Shown: one piece after another, positions 21,507 through 32,114 of the stretch
Layout: each line of letters begins with the position of its first letter
Position numbering within the stretch: position 1 is the first letter of the stretch
From: Triatoma infestans
Lineage: Eukaryota; Arthropoda; Insecta; Hemiptera; Reduviidae
DNA length: 64,000 nt
Reading direction: 5' to 3'
NCBI GenBank assembly: GCA_011037195.1
Contig: JAAEAF010006030.1
Coordinates: forward strand, 1-64,000
Position numbers and translations under genes: made by a program
The notes under the pieces: model-generated
Databases searched by the model: none
Told to the model about the DNA's origin: nothing
What the model saw: only the letters and a program-made list of their open reading frames with translations

Positions 21507-21600
21507 AAAAATCACTTTTGTCACTATATAATATCATATGGGTATTTCGTTTTATCTAGTCTCTATTGCCATGCTGGCTAAATTATATTTAATTCCCACA
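21505..21600 (-). repeat. Partial outer (5') LTR
   Basis: The last 95 bp match the outer end of the other LTRs and stop at TGTGGGAATT. The next plus-strand bases are CAAG, matching the tetranucleotide at 17575-17578. Confidence 0.75.
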
Positions 21601-21604
21601 CAAG

Positions 21605-22001
21605 TATATAAACTTGGGCAATGCGCGGCCAGCTGTTCTAATATTATTATAGCATTTGGGAAAGACAGCACAGTTTGTCGCTGTTCCCTAAATTTTCTTC
21701 CTTGAAATTTGCTTCAACCTAGGAAACAAACTAGGTATTTGCTTGAAACCAAGTTAAATGAAGACAGCTGAATGCTCTGGGGTTTTATGTTGCAAATTCT
21801 TTTCGGATAGTTAGTGAAAATTGCATTAGATGACGCTTCCGGGGCGTATAGGCCATCGGCAAGATCTGATTTCAATTTTAGAACTCGGATGCCACCAAAG
21901 ATCTTCGCGGCCCCATTGTAGTCCCTGCAATTCACTCTTTTAAATAACCGTTTCCTTCTAAAAAAATCAATGCCAGAATGCTCTTAATACAAACATATTT
22001 T
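21605..22001. other. Intergenic, no gene seen
   Basis: A 73-codon minus-strand frame (21714-21935) matches nothing I recognise. No repeat was identified. Confidence 0.4.
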
Positions 22002-23011
22002 CAGAGTTATTTTCCGTGATAGTCTGCTTCATTTTGTGGTCATCGACCGGTTTCGGGCGTTGACTCATCATCAGAATTTTTATCTGTCTTAATAAAATAG
22101 TGCAATAACACTAAATTTGCACTAAGTACTTAGAGTAAAATCAGTTTATACTCTGTTTGGAAATGTTTTGTCCCTTCCTGTTACTAGGTTACGATAGGGT
22201 TCTCTACCTGCTAAGGCCACATATTGCTTTCATTTTTAAAAGGCATGGTGTTTATTGTTCCTTTAAAACTGGAAACATCAGTAAGTGGAGATATTCAATT
22301 TAAAGTACGTTTCGTGGGAAATTTACATTACTAATTGATTACACATACTATTTATTATTTTGTATTGTTATTCTTTGAGTATAGAAGCAGTATTTAATCA
22401 ATAGAGACCACTGCGTCACATTTGTTGTATATTGTATAATAATTAAAAATGAAAATGAAGTGAACGATCGGAAGATAGTATAAATAAATATATTGCTAAA
22501 CAATTAAATGATTATAAGCATGCTATTTGATCTGCACGTAATATACATACAATTTACATTTCACAATTCACATACAAAACATTCACGCACATACTACAGG
22601 TGATCTTTCCTGATTAAATATTGTTCCTACACTCAAAAAACAATAATTAAAAATAATAAGAAAGTATGGTAATTCTTTAGTAATGTAAATTTCCTGCGAA
22701 ACGTAATTTAAGTTTCACATCTAGAAATGTTAATACAATACCTTTTAAAATAAAAGCATGTGACGTTGCTCTGGTAGAGAACCCCTTCTTAACCTATTTA
22801 GGTCTTAACAAAACATTCCCAAGCAGTCTATTCATTTTTAACTACTCTGCTCTCTGATTCTGCTCTCTGCCAAGTCTGTGTTATCGCGCTGTTTATCAAG
22901 ACATTCTGATATGGACGAAACCCGAAACCGATTGATGTCCACAAAATGAAGTAGGCTATCACGGACAACATTTCGGATGATTGCCAGCTCTGTAGACCCA
23001 ACCGAAGCCAC
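22002..23011. mobile_element. ~1-kb element with inverted hammerhead-bearing ends
   Basis: Left end CAGAGTTATTTTCCGTGATAG with a decayed ribozyme core on the minus strand (22041-22078). Right end is the inverted counterpart, with a decayed core on the plus strand (about 22902-22936), finishing CCAGCTCTGTAGACCCAACC. The arms align inward for about 250 bp, for example GGGTTCTCTACC near 22198 against GGTAGAGAACCCC near 22773. The interior (about 22250-22740) is AT-rich without coding signal. No clear target duplication. Confidence 0.65.
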
Positions 23012-23139
23012 AAGCAGATTTTTTTAAAAATAATATATTATAATTTCACCATGTACTAACTATTTTAATTAGCTAGGCCAGCTGAAAGTGTCAGCCCACC
23101 ATCTCCTGCTTTTCTACAAACAAACATAACACTAATCTT

Positions 23140-23830
23140 TTACGTTCTTTCACAGTATTAATAAAGAAATATTGCAATCATGTCAAATTCTTAAATTTGA
23201 AATTTCACCAGAAAAACAAATGTTGATGTTCCTGAGAAATTATGAGTTGTTTTTACAAAACTTTGTGTATGTAAAATAAATACGCAAAAGTTTAAGAGCC
23301 CTTGAGAACTCTTATTGTGGTACTGTTAAAGAGGACAGTTCTTACGAATAGGGTAAGAATGTAAATATCAGAATGATATCATTGTCCACCACCCAAAGAA
23401 CTGTAGAATCTAACATGTCAGTGGATGAGCTTGAGTTTGCCTGAGGTTACATTCAAATCCATTTGCACATATCAAATATGAACCTGTATAAACCACAAGT
23501 TGATTGTGCTATCAAAAAGCAACAACTATTGCATTTTTGAGTCAGTTTTTCGAAATTGCGTTTTCACCATATAAATACATGTTTTTGAGATTCCCAGCGC
23601 ATTAAAAAGTGATTTATGATAACTAATTCTTGAATATTTTTACTCCAATTCTTTTTCTTCAAACAAGATCAAATAATCATAACAATTATTTACGAAGACC
23701 CACTGAGATATATAAAATTTATATGGAACAAGTTTCCTTGAGTAAATTCATTTCATGGGTTTCCGGGAATTAAACAATTCCATATTTCAAGGAAATCAGT
23801 CAACCGGAAATATCACTTTACTAATTCACT
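23140..23830 (-). repeat. Diverged ACTTCCGG-module repeat
   Basis: Begins with a family-like end (TATTAATAAAGAAATATTGCAATCATG) and contains TTTCACCAGAAAAAC and CAACCGGAAATATCACTTTACT near 23801. Minus orientation of the module family, heavily diverged. Confidence 0.5.
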
Positions 23831-24090
23831 ATTCAGTTTTGATCAAGTTCAGTTGTGATGTAAACCAGTATCAATTTGTAAATAAACAATAAACATTGGA
23901 TGATACTTTAATATTACAAAAGCATTTGATTTGGCAAAACAATGAAATACGCATTGCTTTAGAAATGTGCAGTTTCCGCAAAATTATTTTTTCGATATTT
24001 CAACTTTTCTAAGAACAGTTTTGTCTTTTATTTATTTATTTATTTGCCAGAAAAAAAGATCAATACATCCTTATTGGCAAGGTCAAGTAT

Positions 24091-24232
24091 AATATAATTT
24101 AAAATCACATAATTGTCAAGGCAAAACTTAATTTCAAAATATTCCTGTATCTTTAATCTTAAATATAATTTAAATTCACAAAATTGTCAAGATAAAAACT
24201 TAATTTTAAAATATTCATGTATCTCATACAGC
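24091..24232. repeat. 71-bp tandem duplication beyond LINE 3' end
   Basis: AATATAATTTAAAATCACA at 24091 recurs as AATATAATTTAAATTCACA at 24162. The two 71-bp units differ at few sites. The second overlaps the end of the LINE coding region, so the 3' UTR seems to have been tandemly duplicated. Confidence 0.75.
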
Positions 24233-25415
24233 GGGTGAGCTAATAACAGTTTTTTAACACTAGCTTTGAAACACTTCAAATTCTTATTTTTTATATTCGC
24301 TGGTAAATAATTATATAGCGAGATGGACAAACTATGGAAGCTGGTACGAACTTTTGTCAACCTGTTTCTACTCTGAACAAGATCATTGCGCCTTCTGGTG
24401 AAATGGTCATGAACTTGCGAAAAACTTATAAATTGGCCTTTATTGCACTTTACGTAGACGAGGCATTGGAAAATAAATATGGCTGGTAGTGTCATTATAT
24501 TCAATTTCTTAAACCAAGAACGACAAGGTACTTTCGAGTCTAAACCCAAAATAACTCTAATTGCCTTCTTTTGTAACCTAAGTATTTTTTTGCATTCGGC
24601 AGCATTACCCCAAATTATAGTAGCATAGCACAAATGGCTATGGACATACGCAAAATATGCCAACTTTAAAGCTTCCAAGTTAACCGACATTCTTAATTTT
24701 CGTAAGACATAGATTCCACGAGACACTTTACCATGACATTATTAACTTGATCTGTCCAGTTCAGTTTTGAATCTATGAGAATGCCTAAGAAATTGATAGC
24801 TTTTTCAGCCCCACCATAATTTCCTAATTTGATAGAAATCTCTTTAATTTTATCCTGGTTTAGACTTAGCTTATTAGCAGCACACCAATCGAATATAGAT
24901 TTAATGCAGTTATTAACGGATGTGTTATCTGCATTTCTAACCTGTACCGCAAGATCATCGGCATATAAATATGGCATAATTATATCATCGTTATCAAACA
25001 TTGCCGGTAGATCGTTAATGTAAACCAAGAATAGTAGAGGTCCCATAATAGACCCTTGGGGCACACCATACTTGAGCTGCAGTAGAGAAGAGTACTTACC
25101 GCCTTTATACACCGCTGCCAATCTATTCGACAAATAGGAAGACATAAATTTGACTGACAAATCATTAAACCCATACCACTTTAATTTTCCTAATAATATG
25201 TCATGCGAAACGGTATCAAAGGCCTTGGATAAATCAAACAACTTGATCAACAGCGAATCCGTGTTTTCCAAGGCTCCGTGGCTCCATTTCACAAAATCTG
25301 TAAGGGCATTAATAGTTCCTCGTCCAGTTCTGAATCCAAACTGTCTAGCAGATAATAACCCATTTGTCTCAAAGTGATCCTGTGTTTGCTTGTATAACAA
25401 CTTACTCCACTTGAA
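24187..25415 (-). mobile_element. CR1/Jockey-like LINE reverse transcriptase, 3' half
   Basis: Minus-strand frames 25400-24693 and 24726-24187 join across one frameshift near 24728. The first holds ARQFGFRTGRGTINAL, LFDLSKAFDTV (first catalytic Asp), YGVPQGSIMGPLLFLVYIND and YLYADDLAVQV (catalytic Asp pair). The second holds the thumb and C-terminal region (HSHLCYATIIWGN, then RLQKKAIRVI) and ends ..KIKFLS with a stop at 24187. The endonuclease half is missing beyond about 25415. Apart from the single frameshift the reading frame is open, so the copy is fairly young. Confidence 0.88.
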
Positions 25416-25419
25416 AACT

Positions 25420-26025
25420 TAGTCCAAATTTAGTGGACTAATAATTTATCACAGAACAAGTGCAATAGTTCTCTAATATTTTGGATTAAAAATAAAGTCA
25501 GTTCTATTAATAGTTTAACTTATTACAATAGGAATTTAAATATTCAAATGATTCAAATCACCTCTACTAAAATAAAGAGTATCAACAATTTTAAAATAGA
25601 ACAGCAGATAATAATAAAAATATATACAATATAAAAATATTTCAAATGATTCTCGTAGTATGTTATCGCGCTGAAAAAAATTTCAGTACTATTTTAAACC
25701 GAACTATAAATCTTGGTATGAAGGAAGGGGTTGAAGGTAGATTTCTCTGGTACAGCTTCAAGTGGCGGCAGGGGGGATATCTCATTTCCGCTTGTTGTCT
25801 ATGTTTTTTACCCTAAACTGCCTTTTTCCTCTAGCAACTTCTTTATATCTCTGACATTAGCTTTCTTTATTTATTATTTATTTTTTTTTAACAATTTGTT
25901 TCCTTTCCTCCGACCCACTGTTTAAAAATAGAAAGTTCACCAAATTACTTTATTTTAAAAATTCATTTAACTCTTTTAATCATCTGCATAAATAGAGAAT
26001 AGAGAATTTTTGCATTTTTAATCTA
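25420..26025. other. Intergenic, no gene seen
   Basis: AT-rich. A short GC-richer island at 25725-25800 gives a spurious 64-codon frame without recognisable motifs. Confidence 0.5.
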
Positions 26026-26029
26026 AAAT

Positions 26030-26440
26030 TATTCGGTTAACCGAATTTTCTTCAAATTTGAAATGCTATCAATCCTTATAACTTGTAAAAAATATTCTCA
26101 TGGAAAAAAGTATCAAACAGAAATGATAGTTTTTGTAATGATAGTTAGTATATTATGTTTAAAGAACACGCGCTGGGAATTCGGTAATCGTAAAAATAAA
26201 AATTAAAAAAAAAGGAAAATTGTATATTCAGTCAAACGATTTTCTTCAAATTTCAAATTTTAACAACATATTTAATTCTCAAGAATATTATAGGTGTAGG
26301 TTGTAGGTAAAAGACCCTGCAGCTATCCTAAAGTGTCTTTTCTGAGGAAAGCCCACGTCAGCTCTTCCTCAAAACGACTTTAAAATGAACTACCCCAGCA
26401 AAATGTTTCAAATGAAAGTTTCATTTGCTTCCCCTATAAC
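26030..26440 (+). repeat. Diverged ACTTCCGG-module repeat
   Basis: Contains GAATTTTCTTCAAATTTGAA, AAATGATAGTTTTTG, AAACGATTTTCTTCAAATTTC (near 26235) and AACGACTTTAAAATGAAC. Plus orientation, with a module spacing of about 195 bp after deletions. Confidence 0.5.
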
Positions 26441-26582
26441 CGAGAGTTGTGAAGGATGCCAATAGCACTTCCAACGCCCATGTCCGTTGTTGTCATCATC
26501 GCACCCGTTGTGACCAAACAACTCGTTCTGGCCATGCGTTCTACTCCCGGCAGTATCCTTGGCCACATACACCTACTCATAT

Positions 26583-27412
26583 ATAATAGAATCGGGGGGG
26601 GGGGAGCCTCATTCCACTGCGACCTACAAGTCAGGTCTATTGTGGATCCCCTTATGTTACAGAACAGCCCCCAGCTTTGCCCTCCTAATCAATCCTAGCA
26701 AAGCTGAGAGCGGCTCCATCATGAAGCTTCCAGCTTCGGGATTGCCCGTCCCCAATTGAAGAAACCTAATCCTCGCCAGGCCGGCGCACTCACAAAGGAT
26801 GTGCGCCGGGGTCTCCTCCTCTACCTTGCAGAATCGGCATACCGCACTATCCGCAAGTTGTAGGTAGTGCATGTGTCTATTCAGCCTACAATGCCCTGTT
26901 AGTAGACCCACAATTAACCTTATATCCCTTCGGGTCTGGCTCAGTAGGTCTCTGGAAATTTAGGCAAATGTCTTTTAATGAAGAGCTTTGCCTGCCTCTG
27001 TCCTGGTGTTCCCTCCCACCAACGCAGACGCTGATCTTCTATCCAACCCCTGATAGAAGTTTGGATGAGACTCCTGGACAAGCCGCAGAAGGGTTTGGGG
27101 CCTATAAAGGTATCCTGCGAACCCTCCCTCGCTAGGGCATCCGCCCTCTCATTGCCCAGGAACCCCGCATGTCCCGGCACCCAGGCGAGTGTCAGTTTAT
27201 TCCGAGTACCCACCTCGGTGAGGGCAAGTAGGCAGTCCCACACCAGTCTTGAGACTATTTGGTGTGAGGAAAGTGCCTTCAGGGCTGCCTGACTGTCGGA
27301 GTATATGGCCACTCTTCTACCCACTATCCTTTGCCTTATAATCTCCCTAGCAGAGTTGTAACGCCACGACTTCAGCCTGAAAGACCGTGGCGTACTTTCC
27401 TACGCTGGCCTC
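26583..27412 (-). mobile_element. LINE 3' end: RNase H and zinc-finger domain, copy 2
   Basis: The reverse-strand counterpart of 5935-6990. Frame 27324-26941 encodes RNase H (AIYSDSQAALKAL, then TLAWVPGHAGFLGNERADAL). Frame 26911-26657 encodes the zinc knuckle CRFCKVEEETPAHILCEC. A small frame or stop break near 26925-26941 separates them. The 3' end shows TGTAGGTCGCAGTGGAATG and a C run. It is cut at about 27412, exactly against another LINE. It is better preserved than copy 1. Confidence 0.88.
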
Positions 27413-27414
27413 AA

Positions 27415-28250
27415 TTTTATATATAGTGTATATAGTGTAATTTTATATATAGTATATATATATAGTGTAAAGGACCTGCAAAAGAGACGCCACCTTTCTC
27501 TATCTACTGCCATTGCCTTGGCCTTAGTCATTGACAGGTTTAGATCCCTGAAAATGTCGGAGAGGTTATCCTCCCATAGCTCAAGTGCTCTTTTTGGGTA
27601 AATGTAAATTCTGTCTTTCTCTGTCCATTCTAGGCAGGTGTCCGAACCAACTGCACTTTTTTGATATGTGATAGTAGAGAATCGCACTCCAAATTCCTCT
27701 TAATGGTGGTGTTTCTCACGCGATCCCTTCTTGTTTTGCCCTCCGTTCGCTTAAGAAATCTTATTTCAGAGGCCTAGATACGGCTCAAACTCTTTTTAGT
27801 GAGGGACCAAGATTCGCATCCATAGGAAAAACAGGAGTATATTATATTGTTCGGTAAACCGTCAACTTAGTCTTTTTAGACACTTCTTTGTTGGCTAAAA
27901 AGTTGTTATTGAATGCTTGGAACAGTCTCCCGGAAGCTGCAAATCTTAAGTTTAACTCATCCTTAATTCTTTCATCAGAACTCATAATGATACCTAGGTA
28001 CTTATATATGTTGGCTTGATCCAGCTGACTATTTTTAACATTTATACTGTGTTTCTTCTCTTTTCTGCTTATTACCATAGTCTTATTCTTTTCCAAATTG
28101 ATCTCCATGCCTTTCTTTTGAAGCTCTTCCGTCCATACATTAACATTATATTGGAGCTTTTCTTCAGACTCCGCTATGAGTACTAAGTCATCGGCATACA
28201 TCAGAGAAGAGAAAGTCACAGGCCGCATATTCCATATCCCAAGCAAACTT
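27415..28250 (-). mobile_element. LINE reverse transcriptase fragment with TA-rich tail
   Basis: The minus-strand ORF 28246-27842 contains LMYADDLVLIAESEEKLQYN, with the catalytic YADD, and EINLEKNKTMVIS. Translation then continues across frames to LEWTEKDR, RALELWEDNLSDI and AVDRERWRLF, the usual C-terminus of RTE-like elements, ending in a TATA microsatellite (about 27415-27470). The 5' end is truncated near 28250. It is distinct from the RNase H LINE that abuts its 3' end. Confidence 0.85.
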
Positions 28251-28254
28251 CCTT

Positions 28255-28362
28255 AGTTCTGCACTGACAGCACATACACACACCATTTTCTAAAAACCAC
28301 TATTTTGGACTTAGAAGATCTAAAACGTGTATCCTGGTGTAAGCTCAATTTTTTTTTTAGGC
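28255..28362 (+). repeat. Terminal fragment of ACTTCCGG-module repeat
   Basis: CACATACACACACCATTTTC, then AAAACCACTATTTTGGACTT, and GTATCCTGGTGTAAGCTC match the last ~110 bp of the module arm at 4950-5060. Confidence 0.6.
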
Positions 28363-28501
28363 AATTCATCCATTTTTTGACAGCCATCCTATAGATATTT
28401 TCCGTGGTCATCGATCAGTTTCGAGCATTTGCCCATCATCAGGATGTTTTGATAAAACAGTGCGATAACAGGAATTGCTCAGAGCACAATCAATTTATAC
28501 A

Positions 28502-29708
28502 CTTTGATCAAGATGCGGTTAATAATCTCAATGAAAATATGAATAAACTGACCACATCCAATTTATTGAAACCAGACCAGAAATTGAATATTATAAATCA
28601 GTACATTTTCCCGACGATGGTGTATTCTCTCCAGACTGCCCCTCTAACGAAACTTAAACCAGCGTTACTTGAAGGAACGGATGTGCTGATTAGAAGTGTT
28701 AAGTCTATACTCGGCCTACCGGCAAGCGCGGCTTCGGCAATGTTTTATGCTTCTCGTCGCTATCGTGGTTTAGGCTTGCTTAGATGCGAGTGGGAGGCTC
28801 CTCTGCAACATTGATCACTTGTCCAGAAGCTCGCAAAAGTTCGGGATGCCCATTTTCAACAAATATTTGATTACGAGGTTGAAGCGAAAATATGTGAATC
28901 CAGATTGGCCTTATGTTCAGACGCTGGAAAAGATCTTCCTAACATCAGAAAGCTTAGACAGCAATTGAGAGAAAAATCTTTTGAAGAATGGACAAACTGT
29001 AAATGGCAAGGGTAGGGGTATGTCACTTTAAGGCAGCCCGAAATTAAATCAGTATGTATATGACAAGAAAATCTTATCATGTTCAGAATGGAGTAATGCT
29101 GTTAAGCTGAACATAAACTATGCCCCACTTCGTGCTGTTCCTGGGGTTGGCGGAAAGTCGGCAGGAGCTGTTGGACCCCTCTGTCGCAGATACGGCAGAA
29201 ACCTGAAACACCAGCACATGTGCTTGGTAATTGTCCTGATAACATGCTTCTTGTAACTAGACGCCACCATAGGGTAAAGCTCGCCTTGATGGAAATTGTG
29301 GGAAAAAAAGGTTATGTGACTCTCGAAGAGGTATACGCTGTAGATACACATGGATCTACAAGATACGCTGATATTATAGCATTTGACAATGCCAGCAATG
29401 TAGCGTATATTTTGGATCCGACCATCCGTTTTGAGAGTAAAGATCCGAAACAGGGCGAGAAAATAGATGAGGAGAAAAGGGCCATTTACGAAAAATGTAT
29501 TCCCTTTTATAAGGAGAAGTTTAAGGATCAGTTCGGGGTCAGGGAGTACAAGGTACATGGCTTGTGGTTTGGTGCCAGAGGTGTGGTGCCTAAGACAACC
29601 TTGGACTTTTTCGACAAGGTAAATATTAGCCTTAAAGACATAGCTCCTTTAGTGGAGAATATTTTAGTTGACTCCCTGGGAATTATTTCCCAGCATATTT
29701 ATAGATAA
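28502..29708 (+). mobile_element. R2-clade LINE C-terminus: RT end, zinc knuckle, RLE endonuclease
   Basis: Frame 28404-28814 holds the post-RT region (LNIINQYIFPTMVYSLQTAP, then YASRRYRGLGLLRCEWEA). After frame breaks, a knuckle reads QKPETPAHVLGNCPDN (near 29190). The ORF to 29708 then encodes the restriction-like endonuclease: RRHHRVKLALMEIVGKKGY, STRYADIIAFD and ILDPTIRFE, the R..AD/D..E core of R2-type enzymes, and GLWFGARG. R2 elements usually sit in 28S rRNA genes; no rDNA is visible here. Stops and frameshifts before 29190 show it is inactive, though the endonuclease block is open for 162 codons. Confidence 0.88.
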
Positions 29709-29996
29709 ACTTAATGTATATATATTTAGACTTAGATGCACTTTATGTCATCTATACATATTAGTTTTTTTATTTGACATTGGACATTAGGACATCCTTA
29801 TATTTTAACTTTTTATGGCTAGGTATTATCGCTTTTTGCTATGTCTACGGATTGATGAGTACGCTGTGTGTTGGAGCACCTCAATTTAATTGAGCAGCCC
29901 CACTTGATTTTGATTAAGTATTCACTCTTAGTTACAACGTGTATAAACTGATTTTGCTCTATACATTTTCTGCGTTATCGCACTATTTTATCAAGA

Positions 29997-30034
29997 CATC
30001 CTGATGATGGGAGAACGCCCGAAACCAATCGATG
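29997..30034 (+). ncRNA. Hammerhead ribozyme motif, partly decayed
   Basis: CATC, CTGATGA, T, GGGAGAACGCCC, GAAA, CCAATC, GATG. Stem I and the catalytic boxes are intact. Stem II has one mismatch and stem III is weakened, because ACCGGT has become ACCAAT. Confidence 0.5.
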
Positions 30035-30119
30035 ACCACAAAATGAAGTATGCTATCATGGAAAAATACATACTATAATTAGGTTAATTTTTTCTTTCAC
30101 ATTTTACAAGTACTTAAAT

Positions 30120-30370
30120 AATTATAATAATTACCAATAATATTATTTAACGTTGCGTAGAGTTACTCGCTTCCTATTGGGCCCTGCTTGTTAACGCCTT
30201 TAGTAGAGAAAATTCTTCCACAATATTGATTAGATGACTTCCAATTATGTTAAATAAAAAATCTTTACAAGGATATATACATCACTGCCAAAAAAATTAG
30301 CACATACTTTAGACTACTTATTACTTCCTTAGATATATAGAAATAATTCCTTTGAATAGAAGTTATCTAA
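30120..30370 (-). repeat. Inverted repeat, left arm (pairs with 33750-33985)
   Basis: Reverse complement of the right arm, sharing GCTAATTT, GATTTATATATCCTTGT-like sequence and GTTAACAAGCAGG. Outer ends fall at CAACGTT. About 3.4 kb separates the arms. Confidence 0.65.
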
Positions 30371-32110
30371 CAAGTTCCCTCTCAACTTTGCAAAAAAAAA
30401 AAACGTTTTCCTTGATGAATGTTACAAATGAATTGAAGGGCATTTATTATGTATGTAGATAGTTCACACTTCCAATGTTGGTTCTCAACCTCACAGGGGG
30501 ATCGTCCTTCGTGATCCCGTCCGGTTGGGGTGACTACATGCAAATGAGTTGTTAGTATACTATTTAAAAGAATTGCGCTGATGTCAATTTTGGAAAAAAA
30601 AGAATTCTTGTTTCTATTCTTTCGAAAAAAAAAATTATCTCTTTATATACTTTTTTCTTGGATATTAGTCTGTATTTTGAAAAATATAGTAGTCTGCAAA
30701 TTTCGATACAAATATTCCACTAGAATATTAGTTAGTTTGCATTTCATTTTCACTTGAATGTTTATTTATTTATTTATTTATTTATATATATATATCTAAT
30801 ATTGTTTTTCATATGAATTTTGTAATCCAGAATTCTTTGACAGAGCTGATATCAAAGTTGATTTTGTACAGTTCAAATAAAGTTCACATGGTAGGATAGT
30901 ATAGAGGATAGAGACATGATCGATTAGCACGAGTAGGATGGATATGCCAACATAGGCTCAGCGTTCTATTAACCAATATTAACTTCGTACTAGCAGAGTA
31001 TTTTCTCACACTATCTCTCTTCATTGGCCTAATTATATTTACTTATTATTACTATTTTAGTAATAATAATAATAATAATACTAATCAAATAATCATCAAT
31101 AATATTATATATTTGAAGTATTTTTATTAAACTTAGTATATTATTTACTATAGATATCTTATTGAAATGAACTTTCACATAATTCCAACATTAAATTCCA
31201 GATGACCTAATTCATTAGTATGAGTAACCTCCACGTATTAGACGAAATCGGGCTATACGGTACACATTTTTTCAATCAAATTTCATGATTGATCATTGCT
31301 TTTAAAAAGATCATTGCATTGAATTTTCATCAGAAATATTTGTTTTGTGATACCCTGGTAAAAAAAAAAAAAAAAAAATTTGCGCATGTGCTTGTGCGAA
31401 TGCGCGCCAGTTTGTGTGTTGAATGAGTTAGGTATATGAAATAAATATCTTGAAAAACTAAAAGTCATCGTCAGCTGCAACCTCTGTATGAATTTTTGAG
31501 ATTTTATTGTTTTGTTTTTTTTTACTTTTTTAACTTTCTAAGGATTTACAAAATACGTAAACTACCATTTTTATTTTATATCATATTCTGGGAAAATGGC
31601 TTCTTTTTTTTTTGGAATTCTTGAGGAGCTGCGACAAAGGCCAGCTCTACTGTTATTTCATAATATTGTGGAAAGATGCATTGATGACGGCAAATAATGT
31701 AGTCACATTCAATAGTAAGGTATCTCATCCCCTATTCTTTAATTTTTTTGTTTGCCGTCTATTTGTTCAACAGATTTTGACTTTTATTATTTTATATAAG
31801 GAATTTTCTTTACCGTATTTTTGTCTCGGTGTCTATATGACATTATGCTGAAACTATGAAAGTAATACTTCTGATGGAATCAAGCTTTCTGTTAAGAAAC
31901 TTCGTCAAACAGGCGCCGAACTCAACGTTGTCAATACCAACCGTAGCAAGCGCTAGAATCGTGCCTCCAGCCGCACTTCAACTATGCATCACCCCCTCTG
32001 TCAAGCCCACTATTGTAGGACGAATGGGCTATAACTTTCACAGCCATACCTAAGAGGAAAATAAGAATACAAATTTAGTAAAACAATTAAAAGAATAGAA
32101 ACGTAAATGT
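30371..32110. other. AT-rich intergenic with TTTA/TA microsatellites
   Basis: A TTTA then TA repeat lies at about 30763-30797, an ATA repeat near 31060-31080, and A/T homopolymers near 31362-31380. No gene or known repeat was recognised. Confidence 0.5.
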
Positions 32111-32114
32111 TACT

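Larger units (their letters stand above)
17579..21600 (-). mobile_element. Rearranged Ty3/gypsy LTR retrotransposon
   Basis: Read on the minus strand from 21600 down: partial LTR (21505-21600), integrase tail (about 21190-21491), complete LTR (20888-21186), tRNA-Pro-type primer site (20865-20882), gag with zinc knuckle (to about 19780), protease (near 19650), a charged region (18.2-19.4 kb), a second integrase tail (about 17990-18125), LTR (17579-17864). The flanking tetranucleotide CAAG occurs at 17575-17578 and 21601-21604, as expected for a 4-bp duplication. Reverse transcriptase, RNase H and the integrase core are absent. The layout suggests two LTR-sharing copies collapsed by deletion. 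Confidence 0.85.
28392..30066. mobile_element. Hammerhead inverted repeats enclosing R2-like coding sequence
   Basis: Left copy: TTTTCCGTGGTCATCGATCA with a decayed core on the minus strand (28409-28446). Right copy: a better core on the plus strand (29997-30034), followed by GATGACCACAAAATGAAG. Between them lies 1.2 kb of R2-clade coding sequence. The left and right copies align as inverted repeats for about 120 bp, including the flanking AATCAATTTATAC and GTATAAACTGATTTT. No convincing target duplication was found. Confidence 0.6.

Noticed and set aside
25731..25925. 64-codon plus-strand frame
   Set aside because: No start context, motif or neighbouring exon; it ends in low-complexity Phe/Leu-rich sequence.
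28255..30100. Ribosomal DNA flanking the R2-like element
   Set aside because: No 28S-like sequence is visible on either side; flanks are the module repeat and hammerhead repeats.
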